Below are positions 31,268 through 39,977 of a stretch of DNA of 64,000 bases, in pieces (the stretch's first letter is position 1; each line of letters starts with the position of its first letter). The notes beneath the pieces are model-generated. The model was not told the DNA's origin, ran no database searches, and saw nothing but the letters and a program-made list of their open reading frames with translations. Source of the DNA: Thermohahella caldifontis (GTDB taxonomy: Bacteria; Pseudomonadota; Gammaproteobacteria; Pseudomonadales; Oleiphilaceae); assembly GCF_041153465.1 (NCBI RefSeq), contig NZ_CP154858.1, forward strand, positions 496,001 to 560,000. Reading direction: 5' to 3'. A program made the translations under genes and the position numbers.

Positions 31268-32056
31268 CATGCAAGCCCGGAAGGTATCAATCAGCTGTAT
31301 GTATATCTCTTTCAAAGACGAGGCCTGCCTGAAAAGCGGATCCACCGGCATGATGACCTGAAAATGGCGTGCAAGACTCGGTTTTCGGGACAGGCCGGAC
31401 CACTCGGGCTCGACAACCAGGCAGCGGTTTGCACTGGTGCTTTCCAGATTGCGGAGTTTGTCTGACGATAAACCATGATCGCCGCTGGTCAGGGTGTGAT
31501 AGTTAAAACCGAAATCTTTTTCCAAGGCGTCCAGAAACGGGTGAAAGGCCCACACCTCAATATGGGTGCGCTTGAGTTGGAGGAGTGTGGCTGCCAGTTC
31601 CGCCTCCTTTTTTTCGAGTTCAGTTTTAATGCCGGGCAGTACGGGCAGACCGAGTTGGTCTGCCAATATCTCCAGCTGGCGGAGAGTTTGGCTCGGTGAA
31701 AGCCAGAAGTGCGTGGGTCCATCCTCTGGTGTCAGCACCAGAACCTTTTCCTGCGGCATGCGCTCCAGTGCCCGCGCAAGGTGAGGTTCCAGGTGTGGGC
31801 CGCTCCAGATGATCCGGTCCACGGACAGCAATGTCCTGAGGTCCGAAGGGCGGAGCATGAAACTGTGGGGATCTGCCTGCTCGGGAATCAGCATTGTTGT
31901 GGTAACCGCTGTGTCTGCAGGTGGTGCCAGGGCTTCCACCATGAGCCGGTATGGGTGAATCGTGACGCCAATCTTGACGGGCTTGGACAGTCCGGGGACG
32001 GACCAGGTCATCAGGAAGAGAAAAATGGTGCGGATGATCAGAGTATGAACGGACAC
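31253..32056 (-). CDS. ZnuA-like zinc ABC transporter substrate-binding protein, orphan
   Basis: 267 aa from a GTG at 32056 with GAGG ahead. The signal peptide is followed by PVKIGVTIHPYRLMVEALA. The metal-site histidine is in PEQADPHSFMLRPSDL. THFWLSPSQTLRQ and EVWAFHPFLDALEKDFGFNY match the second and third ligand regions of ZnuA-type cluster 9 proteins. There is no His/Asp-rich loop. No permease, ATPase or zur gene is adjacent. A near-consensus Zur palindrome lies 16 bases upstream, which argues for zinc rather than manganese. It may work with a ZnuBC encoded elsewhere. Confidence 0.85.
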   Translation of the reverse strand: MSVHTLIIRTIFLFLMTWSVPGLSKPVKIGVTIHPYRLMVEALAPPADTAVTTTMLIPEQADPHSFMLRPSDLRTLLSVDRIIWSGPHLEPHLARALERMPQEKVLVLTPEDGPTHFWLSPSQTLRQLEILADQLGLPVLPGIKTELEKKEAELAATLLQLKRTHIEVWAFHPFLDALEKDFGFNYHTLTSGDHGLSSDKLRNLESTSANRCLVVEPEWSGLSRKPSLARHFQVIMPVDPLFRQASSLKEIYIQLIDTFRACMKKGG

Positions 32057-32071
32057 GTCGGCGCCTCGTGA

Positions 32072-32088
32072 ATGTTATGTTATAACGT
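32072..32088 (-). promoter_or_regulatory. Zur-box-like palindrome upstream of the znuA-like gene
   Basis: ATGTTATGTTATAACGT matches the gammaproteobacterial Zur palindrome ATGTTATA-N-TATAACAT, as I recall it, at 14 of 16 defined positions. The GTTATAAC core is perfect. It sits 16 bases before the GTG, where a bound repressor would block transcription. Confidence 0.7.
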
Positions 32089-32183
32089 AAGCACGCATTC
32101 TCCGCGTTCTGTTGCAGTATTTCAACTTCAAAAATGCAGAAAATGCAGTATCCTTGTAGGTATCCGTAATCAGAGGACATCAC

Positions 32184-32531
32184 ATGGCGAATTTCGGGCC
32201 ACGCAGCGGTATTCTGACGCTGACCATCAAGGACAAGGCAGTGCTCTATGCGGCCTACATGCCCTTCATCGAAAATGGTGGCTTGTTCATTCCCACGCAA
32301 AAGCCCTATCAGCTCGGGGATGAGGTGTTCCTGTTGCTTAACCTGATGGATGAGCCGGAAAAGATCCCCGTCGCAGGAAAGGTCATCTGGATTACGCCCA
32401 AGGGTGCCCAGGGAAACCGTGCCACAGGCATTGGCGTCCAGTTCGCTGAAGATGCGCGCATCGCCAAGGAAAAGATTGAAAAGTATCTCGCCGGTGCGGT
32501 GAATTCCGAGCGCCCCACGCATACCCTTTGA
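32184..32531 (+). CDS. pilZ: Type IV pilus assembly protein PilZ
   Basis: 115 aa with an AGAGGA ribosome binding site. It is very close to Pseudomonas PilZ: GILTLTIKDKAVLYAAYMPF, NGGLFIPTQKPYQLGDEVFL, LLNLMDEPEKIPVAGKVIWI and the GIGVQF strand. The c-di-GMP motif RxxxR is absent, as in canonical PilZ, which works in pilus assembly by protein contacts. tatD follows after 31 bases, the usual order; the normal upstream neighbour holB is missing and the znuA-like gene takes its place. Confidence 0.95.
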   Translation: MANFGPRSGILTLTIKDKAVLYAAYMPFIENGGLFIPTQKPYQLGDEVFLLLNLMDEPEKIPVAGKVIWITPKGAQGNRATGIGVQFAEDARIAKEKIEKYLAGAVNSERPTHTL

Positions 32532-32562
32532 CAGATCTTGAAACTCCGGGAAAACAATACTG

Positions 32563-33372
32563 ATGACTGTGAGCACCATTGCATCACTGACAGACTCCCA
32601 TTGCCATCTCGACAGGCTCGATCTTGAACCCTTTGGCGGTGACCTTTCCGCGGCACTGAATGCCGCCCGTGAGCGTGGCGTCACGCGCTTTGTCTGCATC
32701 AGCATCGATCATGGCAACATGGATCAGGTGGTTGACCTAGCGGAGCAGCACCCGGATGTCTGGGCGACCGCCGGAATTCATCCGCTGACGGAGCCCGAGT
32801 CCCCCTTTGATGCAGGTGAAATCGAGCGCGTGGCCAAACGTTCTTCTCGTGTGGTCGCCATTGGGGAATGTGGTCTGGACTACTACTATCACCCCGAATC
32901 CAGACCGGTTCAGCTGGAGCGGTTTGAAGCACAGCTGGACCTGGCTGCCCGCCTTGGAAAGCCGGTGGTGGTGCATACACGCCAGGCCGTCGAGGACACG
33001 CTGGCCCTGATCCGGCAATACAGTCAGCAGGGCGTCACCGGGGTGCTGCACTGTTTTACGGAAAGCTGGGAGATGGCCAGGGCAGCCCTGGATCTGGGGT
33101 GGTACATCAGTTTCTCCGGTATCATCACCTTCCGCAACGCCTCCGAACTCCGGGACACGGTCGCCCGGGTGCCTCTGGAGCAGATGCTGGTGGAGACCGA
33201 CAGCCCTTATCTGGCGCCCGTGCCACACCGTGGCAAATCCAACTCGCCCATGTGGGTCAGGGAGGTGGCCCGGCAGGTTGCCGACATCAAGGGGGTTGAC
33301 CTGAGCGTCGTTGCCCGGGAGACCTCCTGCAACGCTTCCACCTTGTTCGGGCTTGAAGCGCATGCAGGCTGA
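32563..33372 (+). CDS. TatD-family metal-dependent hydrolase/DNase
   Basis: 269 aa TIM-barrel metallohydrolase. Metal ligands: HxH in TDSHCHLDRL, E in AIGECGLDYYYH, H in VVVHTRQAVEDTL, H in GVLHCFTES, and D in LVETDSPYLAP. The family includes 3'-5' exonucleases and quality-control enzymes; the precise substrate is not evident. The C-terminal 11 bases overlap the next gene. pilZ-tatD linkage is conserved in pseudomonads. Confidence 0.93.
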   Translation: MTVSTIASLTDSHCHLDRLDLEPFGGDLSAALNAARERGVTRFVCISIDHGNMDQVVDLAEQHPDVWATAGIHPLTEPESPFDAGEIERVAKRSSRVVAIGECGLDYYYHPESRPVQLERFEAQLDLAARLGKPVVVHTRQAVEDTLALIRQYSQQGVTGVLHCFTESWEMARAALDLGWYISFSGIITFRNASELRDTVARVPLEQMLVETDSPYLAPVPHRGKSNSPMWVREVARQVADIKGVDLSVVARETSCNASTLFGLEAHAG

Positions 33373-34216
33373 ACCATTTGAATGGCCTGCCTCCGGCGGC
33401 ACACTTCGCGGTTTGTGCTGGAGACCGGGCGAGGCGCCAAGAGGAAACCTGCTCGCCGTGCACGGCTGGCTGGACAATGCCGCCAGTTTCAGCCTTCTGG
33501 GTCCGTCTCTGGCCAGGGCAGGGTGGTGTGTCTGGGCGGTGGATTTGCCCGGACACGGTCAGAGTGACTGGCTGCCGGCAGGCGCCGGCTACGCGCTGGC
33601 AGACTATATCCCGCCTTTGCTTGAGGGGGTAACGCATCAAAGAGGGGCCTCCTGGTACTATCTCGGGCACTCCCTGGGGGCGGTCATCGGCATGCTTGCG
33701 CTGGTCGCAGCCCCTGGAACTTTCGTTCGTGCGGTCTGGATCGATGCTCTCGGCCCCATGACCACCCCACCGGGCCAGACAGCCGACCAGTTCCGGAAGG
33801 CCATTCATCACCGTCTTCAGCCAGTGCCGGAAACCTTGCGTGAATATGCCTCCCTCGAAGAGGCAGCAAGGCACCGTGCCAGCCGGTTCTCACCTTCGGA
33901 TATGAGCGCGGCCCGGATCATCATGGCGCGCAGTCTGGTCAGGAAAGGGAATGTCTGGCAGCTGCGGGCCGATCCCCGGGTGAACTGGCCATCCACCTTT
34001 CGGCTTTGTGAAGCTCAGATTCAGGAAATGCTTGAGGCCATTGCCTGTCCGGTGACGGTCATCGGGGCCAGGCAGGGGCTGGTGAAGAAGCCGGGGCCCA
34101 GAATGGGCTGGCTTTCACAGGGTAACTTCGTTAGCCTGAGCGGAGGGCATCACCTGCACATGGAAAACACGGCTCTGGAGGCAGTTACGAATGAAGTGGT
34201 CAAGGCTTTCGCTTGA
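33362..34216 (+). CDS. Alpha/beta-hydrolase fold protein
   Basis: 284 aa from the ATG at 33362 (MQAEPFEWPASGGTLRGL), 11 bases inside tatD. The nucleophile elbow is YLGHSLGAVIG (GHSLG). The oxyanion region is LAVHGWLDNAASF, the acid is probably within PVTVIGARQG, and the histidine is in LSGGHHLHME. DLPGHGQSDW is the usual lid-side motif. The substrate is unknown. It leads a run with the DUF4892 protein and the patatin, and overlaps the next gene by 26 bases. Confidence 0.88.
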   Translation: MQAEPFEWPASGGTLRGLCWRPGEAPRGNLLAVHGWLDNAASFSLLGPSLARAGWCVWAVDLPGHGQSDWLPAGAGYALADYIPPLLEGVTHQRGASWYYLGHSLGAVIGMLALVAAPGTFVRAVWIDALGPMTTPPGQTADQFRKAIHHRLQPVPETLREYASLEEAARHRASRFSPSDMSAARIIMARSLVRKGNVWQLRADPRVNWPSTFRLCEAQIQEMLEAIACPVTVIGARQGLVKKPGPRMGWLSQGNFVSLSGGHHLHMENTALEAVTNEVVKAFA

Positions 34217-35045
34217 CATCATTACCCTGGCGCTGATCTTGTGGGGCACTGCGGTTCATGCACTGGAACCGTTTCCGTTTGCGGAGGAGGTTCAGCAAAG
34301 CGTATCGGACGAGCCGGACTACCGGATTGTGCTGTCCGGTGTCACCGCCGGGCAGGGCGAGCCGCGCGTGGAACGGGACTACCGTGTGGCCGGCAAGGTG
34401 GAGCGCCACACTCTGGAAATTACATCGGACAGAACGCCGCGCGAGGCCTTTGATCATTACCGCGCCCAGGCTGAACTGGACGGGTATGATCTGGTATTCG
34501 AGTGTCATGGACGGGATTGCGGAGACAGTGCCACCTGGGCTGCACAGATTTTCAGACAACCCCAGTTGTATGGCTTCAGCCGCGATCAGCACTATTTTGT
34601 GGCCGTCAAGCGGGCTGAAGGCAAGGCCTTGATGGTGTACGCCATCCGCCGGGGAAATCAGCGGGTTTATGTGCACTGGGAGCGGGTCAGCACCGGTCAG
34701 CCTCTGGATATTCGCCTCACCGTCAATCTGCGTGATACGGCACTGCTGGGGTCCGAACTGGACAGCATTTCCGAGATCGAGCGCAAGATTCGTCCTCTGA
34801 TGGATGCGCGGGAAAGCGGAGACTACTGGGTGATTGTGTCCTGGAGCCGCAAACCCGGAGCATCGCTCAGGCAGAACATGCGCACGGCCCGATCCCAGGC
34901 CCAGCTCATCCGGGATATCCTGACACGGCGTCTCGGACCCGATACCCGTACGGAGATCCATGTCCTGGGACCCTTCGGTCCTGAATATCTCTTTGCACAG
35001 GAAGACCGGGTAGTCAGCATTCATCGCACAGGAGAAGCACCATGA
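34191..35045 (+). CDS. DUF4892 exported protein
   Basis: 284 aa with a signal peptide (MKWSRLSLDIITLALILWGT to HAL). I know the family only by number. The first half has repeated short beta segments (DYRVAGKVERHTLEITSDRT and LDGYDLVFECHGRDCGDSAT) with two cysteines. The C-terminal 90 residues have the order expected of an OmpA-like fold (YWVIVSWSRKPG, RSQAQLIRDILTRRLG, IHVLGPFGPEYLF). A cell-envelope role is plausible but not shown. The start overlaps the hydrolase, and the patatin gene overlaps its stop. Confidence 0.8.
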   Translation: MKWSRLSLDIITLALILWGTAVHALEPFPFAEEVQQSVSDEPDYRIVLSGVTAGQGEPRVERDYRVAGKVERHTLEITSDRTPREAFDHYRAQAELDGYDLVFECHGRDCGDSATWAAQIFRQPQLYGFSRDQHYFVAVKRAEGKALMVYAIRRGNQRVYVHWERVSTGQPLDIRLTVNLRDTALLGSELDSISEIERKIRPLMDARESGDYWVIVSWSRKPGASLRQNMRTARSQAQLIRDILTRRLGPDTRTEIHVLGPFGPEYLFAQEDRVVSIHRTGEAP

Positions 35046-36067
35046 CGCCATTTCAGCCCAAGGCACCTGGAAAGGGAAAGACTGTCGCACTGGTTCTGGG
35101 AAGTGGCGGTGCGAGGGGGTATGCACATATTGGCGTGATCGAGGCGCTGGAAGCGAGGGGCTACAAGGTGGTGGCCATCGCCGGATGCTCCATGGGGGCG
35201 CTGATTGGCGGGGTCTACGCCTGCGGACAACTGGAACCGTTCAAGCGCTGGGCAGAATCCCTGAAGGGAATTGATATTGTTCGCCTGCTGGACTTGTCAC
35301 TTGCCTCACCCGGTGCCATCCGGGGAGAAAAGGTCTATTCCGTGGTGCGCGACCTCATCGGAGAAACCCGCATCGAAGACCTCCCGGTCACCTACACGGC
35401 AGTGGCAACCGATCTGGCGCGTTACAAGGAAGTCTGGTTTCAGAACGGCCCCCTGGAAAAGGCCATCCGGGCTTCGACGGCCATTCCCAGTCTCATCACG
35501 CCCATGATGGATCGCGGACGCATTCTCGTGGATGGCGGGTTGCTGAATCCGCTGCCCATCATTCCGGTGGTTTCGGCCCATGCTGACATGATCGTGGCCG
35601 TCAACCTCAGTCATTACGACCGGGCATTCGAGGAACGTTTCCGGCTGAGGGAGAAGGCACGCAGCCGGCGCGAGTTCGAGGCCTGGATCGAGGCGGTCAA
35701 GCAGAAGGCATCGGAGCTGTTTGACTTTGATGCGCTGGACGAGGACGAGGCGCGTGCGGCACCGCCGCCCAAGAAGCGTGACAAGAAGGAAGATTCCGAG
35801 GACCAGGTTCACGCCTTTTTGAGCAAGTTCGATATCATGAACCTGTCTTTCGAGACGATGCAGAGTGCGCTGACCCAGTACAAGCTGGCGGGGTATCCGC
35901 CGGATGTCCTGATCAATGTCCCCAAGGCCGTTTGCAAGACCTTCGACTACCACAAGGCGCCGGAGCTGATCCAGTTGGGCCGCGCACTGGCTGAAGAGGC
36001 ACTGAACCAGTGGGAAAATGACGGCAAGTCTGCCAGGGCTGCCAAGACAGAGCCGGATCACGTATAA
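35042..36067 (+). CDS. Patatin-like phospholipase family protein
   Basis: 341 aa. The oxyanion loop is LGSGGARGYAHIGV, the nucleophile GxSxG is GCSMGALIGG, and the catalytic aspartate is in LVDGGLLNPLPI, so the Ser-Asp dyad is complete. The short RssA-like core (about residues 15-215) is followed by a charged linker (EDEARAAPPPKKRDKKEDSE) and a conserved tail. No signal peptide or barrel domain is present, so it is probably cytoplasmic or at the inner membrane face. It lies in the cluster with the hydrolase and DUF4892 protein. Confidence 0.92.
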   Translation: MTPFQPKAPGKGKTVALVLGSGGARGYAHIGVIEALEARGYKVVAIAGCSMGALIGGVYACGQLEPFKRWAESLKGIDIVRLLDLSLASPGAIRGEKVYSVVRDLIGETRIEDLPVTYTAVATDLARYKEVWFQNGPLEKAIRASTAIPSLITPMMDRGRILVDGGLLNPLPIIPVVSAHADMIVAVNLSHYDRAFEERFRLREKARSRREFEAWIEAVKQKASELFDFDALDEDEARAAPPPKKRDKKEDSEDQVHAFLSKFDIMNLSFETMQSALTQYKLAGYPPDVLINVPKAVCKTFDYHKAPELIQLGRALAEEALNQWENDGKSARAAKTEPDHV

Positions 36068-36095
36068 TCGCCGACCCGATTGACCGGAACAGACC

Positions 36096-37013
36096 ATGAC
36101 CCGACCTCTGACAGATCAACTTCACACGGTTCGCGATTATATCCGCTACGCCTGCTCCGAGATGTACCGGAATCCGGTCTGGCTCGGGCACGGCACGGAC
36201 AGTGTCTGGGACGAGGCGGTTCAGCTGGTGCTGGGAGCGGTGTCGCTGCCCTGGAACGTGGATCCGGCCGTGCTGGATGCGCGTCTGACCCTTGAGGAAA
36301 GGGAGCGGGTTCTGGAGGTGCTCCGGCGTCGCGTCCGGAATCGCGAGCCCCTGCCTTATATCCTTGGGGAAGCCTGGTTTTTCGGCATGCCCTTCTACGT
36401 CAATCCGGATGTCCTCATTCCCCGGTCGCCCATCGCCGAACTGCTCGAACAGGCCCTGATGCCCTGGCTGGAGCAGGTGGAAGGCGAGCCGGGTGAACCC
36501 CTGCGCATTCTGGATCTTTGCTGTGGTTCGGGCTGTATCGGTCTGGCAGCCGCCAGGGCGTTTCCGGAGGCAGTCGTGACGCTGGCCGATATTTCGGAAC
36601 CGGCGCTGGAGGTCGCTCGCCGGAATGTGGAGAGGCACGACATGGCAGACCGGGTTGAAGTGGTCAGGTCTGACCTGTTCGATCAGCTGGACGGGACCTG
36701 GCATGTGATCCTGACCAATCCTCCGTATGTGGACGCAGAAGACATGGCCGATCTGCCGCCCGAATACCGGCACGAACCGGAACTGGCCCTGGCTGCCGGT
36801 CAGGATGGCCTGGATCTCGTACGCCGTATTCTGGTCGAATCTGCCGATCATCTGTTGCCCGGAGGTTTTCTGGTCTGTGAGGTGGGCAACAGTGCAGAGG
36901 CCGTGATGAATGCCTGGCCCGACCTGATGCTGACCTGGCCGGAATTCGAGAAGGGCGGCCACGGGGTTTTTGTTGTGGACCGTGATACGCTCGCTGAATA
37001 CTTTTCAAACTGA
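36096..37013 (+). CDS. prmB: Ribosomal protein uL3 glutamine N5-methyltransferase PrmB
   Basis: 305 aa. SAM site [15 protein letters not shown] and catalytic NPPY in [14 protein letters not shown]. The N-terminal helical domain ([20 protein letters not shown]) and [14 protein letters not shown] separate PrmB from PrmC. It methylates a glutamine of ribosomal protein L3. aroC begins 29 bases on, the common gammaproteobacterial order. Confidence 0.96.
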   Translation: MTRPLTDQLHTVRDYIRYACSEMYRNPVWLGHGTDSVWDEAVQLVLGAVSLPWNVDPAVLDARLTLEERERVLEVLRRRVRNREPLPYILGEAWFFGMPFYVNPDVLIPRSPIAELLEQALMPWLEQVEGEPGEPLRILDLCCGSGCIGLAAARAFPEAVVTLADISEPALEVARRNVERHDMADRVEVVRSDLFDQLDGTWHVILTNPPYVDAEDMADLPPEYRHEPELALAAGQDGLDLVRRILVESADHLLPGGFLVCEVGNSAEAVMNAWPDLMLTWPEFEKGGHGVFVVDRDTLAEYFSN

Positions 37014-37041
37014 TTGCTCAAGACAGGACACGGATACGCAC

Positions 37042-38139
37042 ATGGCAGGAAATACATTCGGGCAGCTCTTCACAGTCACCACCTTCGGGGAAAGTCACGG
37101 CCCGGCACTGGGCGCCATCGTCGACGGGTGTCCGCCTGGCCTGGCCATTACCGAGGCGGATCTGCAGAAAGATCTGGATCGGCGCAAGCCCGGCACCTCA
37201 CGGCATACCACTCAGCGCCGGGAACCGGATCAGGTCCGTATTCTCTCGGGTGTGTTTGAAGGTGTGACGACCGGTACACCCATCGGGCTGCTGATTGAAA
37301 ATACGGATCAGCGCTCGAAGGACTATGGCAATATTGCCCGGCAGTTCCGTCCTGCCCATGCCGACTACACCTACTGGCACAAATACGGTGTGCGGGATTA
37401 TCGTGGCGGTGGCCGCAGTTCCGCACGCGAGACTGCCATGCGGGTGGCGGCCGGGGCCATCGCCCGCAAGTACCTCCGGGAGAAGCTCGGTGTCGAAATC
37501 AGGGGGTATCTGGCCCAGCTTGGCCCGGTAGTCTGCAAGCCCGTGAACCTTGATGCCGTGGATGAGAATCCGTTCTTCTGTCCCGATCCTGATCGTGTAC
37601 AGGACCTTGAGGCGTACATGGATGCCTTGCGCAAGGAAGGCAATTCAGTCGGTGCGCGCATCAATGTGATCGCGACCGGCGTGCCTGTCGGTCTGGGTGA
37701 GCCCGTCTTTGATCGCCTCGATGCGGATCTGGCCAAGGCGCTCATGAGCATCAACGCGGTCAAGGGGGTGGAAATCGGTGATGGGTTTGACGTGGTCGCT
37801 CAGAAGGGTACGGAGCACCGCGATGAAATGACCCCGGAAGGATTTCTGTCCAATCATGCGGGAGGCATCCTTGGCGGCATCTCCACGGGGCAGCCCATTC
37901 TGGCGTCCATCGCGCTCAAGCCCACCTCCAGCCTGCGCCTGCCGGGACGCAGCATAGACGTTGATGGCAATCCTGTGGAAGTGATCACCACCGGGCGCCA
38001 TGATCCCTGTGTGGGAATCCGGGCGACACCGATTGCCGAGGCCATGATGGCGCTGGTGCTCATGGATCACTATCTGCGCCATCGGGCACAAAACGCTGAC
38101 GTGCGTGTCACGACACCCGATATCGCCCGTCAGGAGTAA
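37042..38139 (+). CDS. aroC: Chorismate synthase
   Basis: 365 aa from the ATG at 37042 ([20 protein letters not shown]). It converts EPSP to chorismate, the last shikimate step, using reduced FMN. Signatures: [39 protein letters not shown] and [19 protein letters not shown]. An ATG inside prmB (36970) is open but not family-like. The MFS gene starts two bases after the stop. Confidence 0.98.
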   Translation: MAGNTFGQLFTVTTFGESHGPALGAIVDGCPPGLAITEADLQKDLDRRKPGTSRHTTQRREPDQVRILSGVFEGVTTGTPIGLLIENTDQRSKDYGNIARQFRPAHADYTYWHKYGVRDYRGGGRSSARETAMRVAAGAIARKYLREKLGVEIRGYLAQLGPVVCKPVNLDAVDENPFFCPDPDRVQDLEAYMDALRKEGNSVGARINVIATGVPVGLGEPVFDRLDADLAKALMSINAVKGVEIGDGFDVVAQKGTEHRDEMTPEGFLSNHAGGILGGISTGQPILASIALKPTSSLRLPGRSIDVDGNPVEVITTGRHDPCVGIRATPIAEAMMALVLMDHYLRHRAQNADVRVTTPDIARQE

Positions 38140-38141
38140 GT

Positions 38142-39284
38142 GTGTCCGCACCGGTTGTCCGGCTGAGCGCCACCTATCTGGTGTATTTTACCATCGTGGG
38201 GGTCGTGGCGCCGTACCTGCCGGTGTATCTCAAGTATCTCGGGTTCGGCTACGAAGAAGTCGGCCTGCTGACCTCCATTGTGCTGGGAACCAAAGTATTC
38301 GCGCCGCTGTTCTGGGGGCACCTGGCGGATCGCAGCGGGCGCTTTGTCTACTGGGTCCGGCTGGGCACACTCGCTGCATTGGCCCTGGGTCTGTTTTTCC
38401 CCTTCGTGCGCCACATCGTGACTGTCGGTCTGGTGCTGTTCGGGTTTTCCTTTTTCTGGAACGCCGTTCTGCCGCAGCTGGAAGTGATCACACTGACCGC
38501 ACTGGGAGCACGGCGGCACCAGTACAGCCGTATACGTCTCTGGGGGTCCATCGGTTTCATTGCCGCCGTGACCGGAATCGGCCAGCTGCTGGATATCACC
38601 ACGCCCATGGCCATTCCATGGAGTGTCGTCGCGCTGCTGGCCTTGCTGGCCGTGCTGGCCTGGTCGTTGCCCGAACGTACGGGGCAGGGTAAACCGGCGG
38701 CGGTGCGACGATTCCGTCGCGCTGCACTGAGTCGGTCGGTCTGGCCTTTCTGGGTTATGGTCTTCCTGCTGCAATGGTCATTCGGGGCTTACTACGTATT
38801 CTTTACCCTGACGCTTGAGCAGGCCGGCTACAGCTTTGTTCAGAACGGTATGCTTTGGAGCCTGGGAGTCGTGGCGGAAATTGCCCTGTTCACCCTGATG
38901 CCACGCCTGCTGGCCCGTTATACGCTCCGGCAATTGTTTGGCGTGGCGCTGGTGGTGACCGTGGTGCGCTGGCTGGTCATTGCCTGGTACGCCGACCTGC
39001 CTGCGCTGGTGACCGTGGCTCAGCTCGGGCATGCCTTTTCGTTCGGCATCATGCACGCCTGCAGCATCGAATTTCTGCATCGTACCTTTGCCGGCAAGGG
39101 GGAAGGCATGGCGCAGTCCACCTACAGTGCCTTGAGTTTCGGGCTCGGCGGTGCGGTCGGTGCGACCACGTCAGGCCTGCTTTACGAGGCGGGTGGTCCG
39201 GCGCTGACCTATAGTGTGGCGGCTGTCATTGCTGCTCTGGCCCTGGCCACACTCTGGTCACCGCTCAGGACCCGTCTGACCTGA
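38142..39284 (+). CDS. MFS transporter, HcaT/LacY-like (MFS_1_like)
   Basis: 380 aa with a GTG start, nearly all membrane segments (about 12 helices). The cytoplasmic loop GHLADRSGRFVY after helix 2 is the MFS A-motif, and SRIRLWGSIGFIAAV is the HcaT-family signature. The C-terminal half has LHRTFAGKGEGMAQSTYSAL. Relatives include the 3-phenylpropionate transporter, but substrates are mostly untested. The tight spacing to aroC suggests co-transcription rather than a shared pathway. Confidence 0.88.
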   Translation: MSAPVVRLSATYLVYFTIVGVVAPYLPVYLKYLGFGYEEVGLLTSIVLGTKVFAPLFWGHLADRSGRFVYWVRLGTLAALALGLFFPFVRHIVTVGLVLFGFSFFWNAVLPQLEVITLTALGARRHQYSRIRLWGSIGFIAAVTGIGQLLDITTPMAIPWSVVALLALLAVLAWSLPERTGQGKPAAVRRFRRAALSRSVWPFWVMVFLLQWSFGAYYVFFTLTLEQAGYSFVQNGMLWSLGVVAEIALFTLMPRLLARYTLRQLFGVALVVTVVRWLVIAWYADLPALVTVAQLGHAFSFGIMHACSIEFLHRTFAGKGEGMAQSTYSALSFGLGGAVGATTSGLLYEAGGPALTYSVAAVIAALALATLWSPLRTRLT

Positions 39285-39335
39285 AGCGGCACATTTCTGC
39301 ATTCCGTCCATCCGGCGCAGGCCAGGGTTTCCCGC

Positions 39336-39353
39336 ATCCGGACGAATCCGGAT
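39336..39353. other. Small stem-loop among repeated ATCCGG/CCGGAT motifs after the MFS gene
   Basis: ATCCGG-ACGAAT-CCGGAT forms a hairpin, and further CCGGAT copies follow to 39380. There is no T-tract. It may mark the end of the prmB-aroC-MFS transcript. The 263-base gap to the phasin gene holds this and one FNR-type site. Confidence 0.4.
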
Positions 39354-39391
39354 CAGACTGTTGATCCCGGATGCCCGGATCATACACATGT

Positions 39392-39405
39392 CTGATACAA
39401 ATCAA
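39392..39405. promoter_or_regulatory. FNR/Anr-type box upstream of the phasin gene
   Basis: CTGATACAAATCAA matches TTGAT-N4-ATCAA at nine of ten defined positions. It is about 145 bases before the phasin ATG. Confidence 0.5.
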
Positions 39406-39547
39406 TCCTAGTTGTCTGTTAAGCTGCTAACGTGTCCTGCAGAAAGCGCCGTGAAGAAGCGTCGGGCATGCAGTGGCACACGGTCATCTCGTTGTCAGAT
39501 TGACCAGGGACAATCAAACGGGCCAGGCCCGCAAACAGGAGGATGTC

Positions 39548-39910
39548 ATGAACGACACGATCTGGACACAACTTACCGACACTACACAGAAAGCACTCGA
39601 ACCGCTTACCCGGCTCAATGAAATGATGGCAGCCGGACTGCAAAAGGTCGCCGAATTTCAGATGGATGCCCTGAAAACCTACGCTGACCTGGCAACACGC
39701 CAGATGACGGCAGCCATGGAAATACGCGATGCAGAGTCGTTAGGCCAGTTTCTGCAGCAGCAGACTGAAGTGGCCGGAGAAATCTCGCGCAAGTTTCTGG
39801 AAGATCTCCGTACTCTGGGGGAAATGGGGGCGGAATTCAGGGAAGAAGTGGAAAAGCTGTTCGAACAGGCGCGTCAGACAACCGGGCAGAGCGAGAAGCA
39901 GGCTGCCTGA
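39548..39910 (+). CDS. Phasin family protein
   Basis: 120 aa from the ATG at 39548 with a strong AGGAGG site; a longer frame to 39473 lacks one. The protein is almost entirely amphipathic helix (PLTRLNEMMAAGLQKVAEFQ and FLEDLRTLGEMGAEFREEVE), with no signal peptide. Phasins coat polyhydroxyalkanoate granules. phaC follows after 67 bases, which supports the assignment. An FNR-type site lies upstream. Confidence 0.9.
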   Translation: MNDTIWTQLTDTTQKALEPLTRLNEMMAAGLQKVAEFQMDALKTYADLATRQMTAAMEIRDAESLGQFLQQQTEVAGEISRKFLEDLRTLGEMGAEFREEVEKLFEQARQTTGQSEKQAA

Positions 39911-39977
39911 TTACCGGGGGGGGCTGGCAATACTGCCGGCCTCTGCCGTTTCAGGGAATCGATGACAGGAGTTGGGG

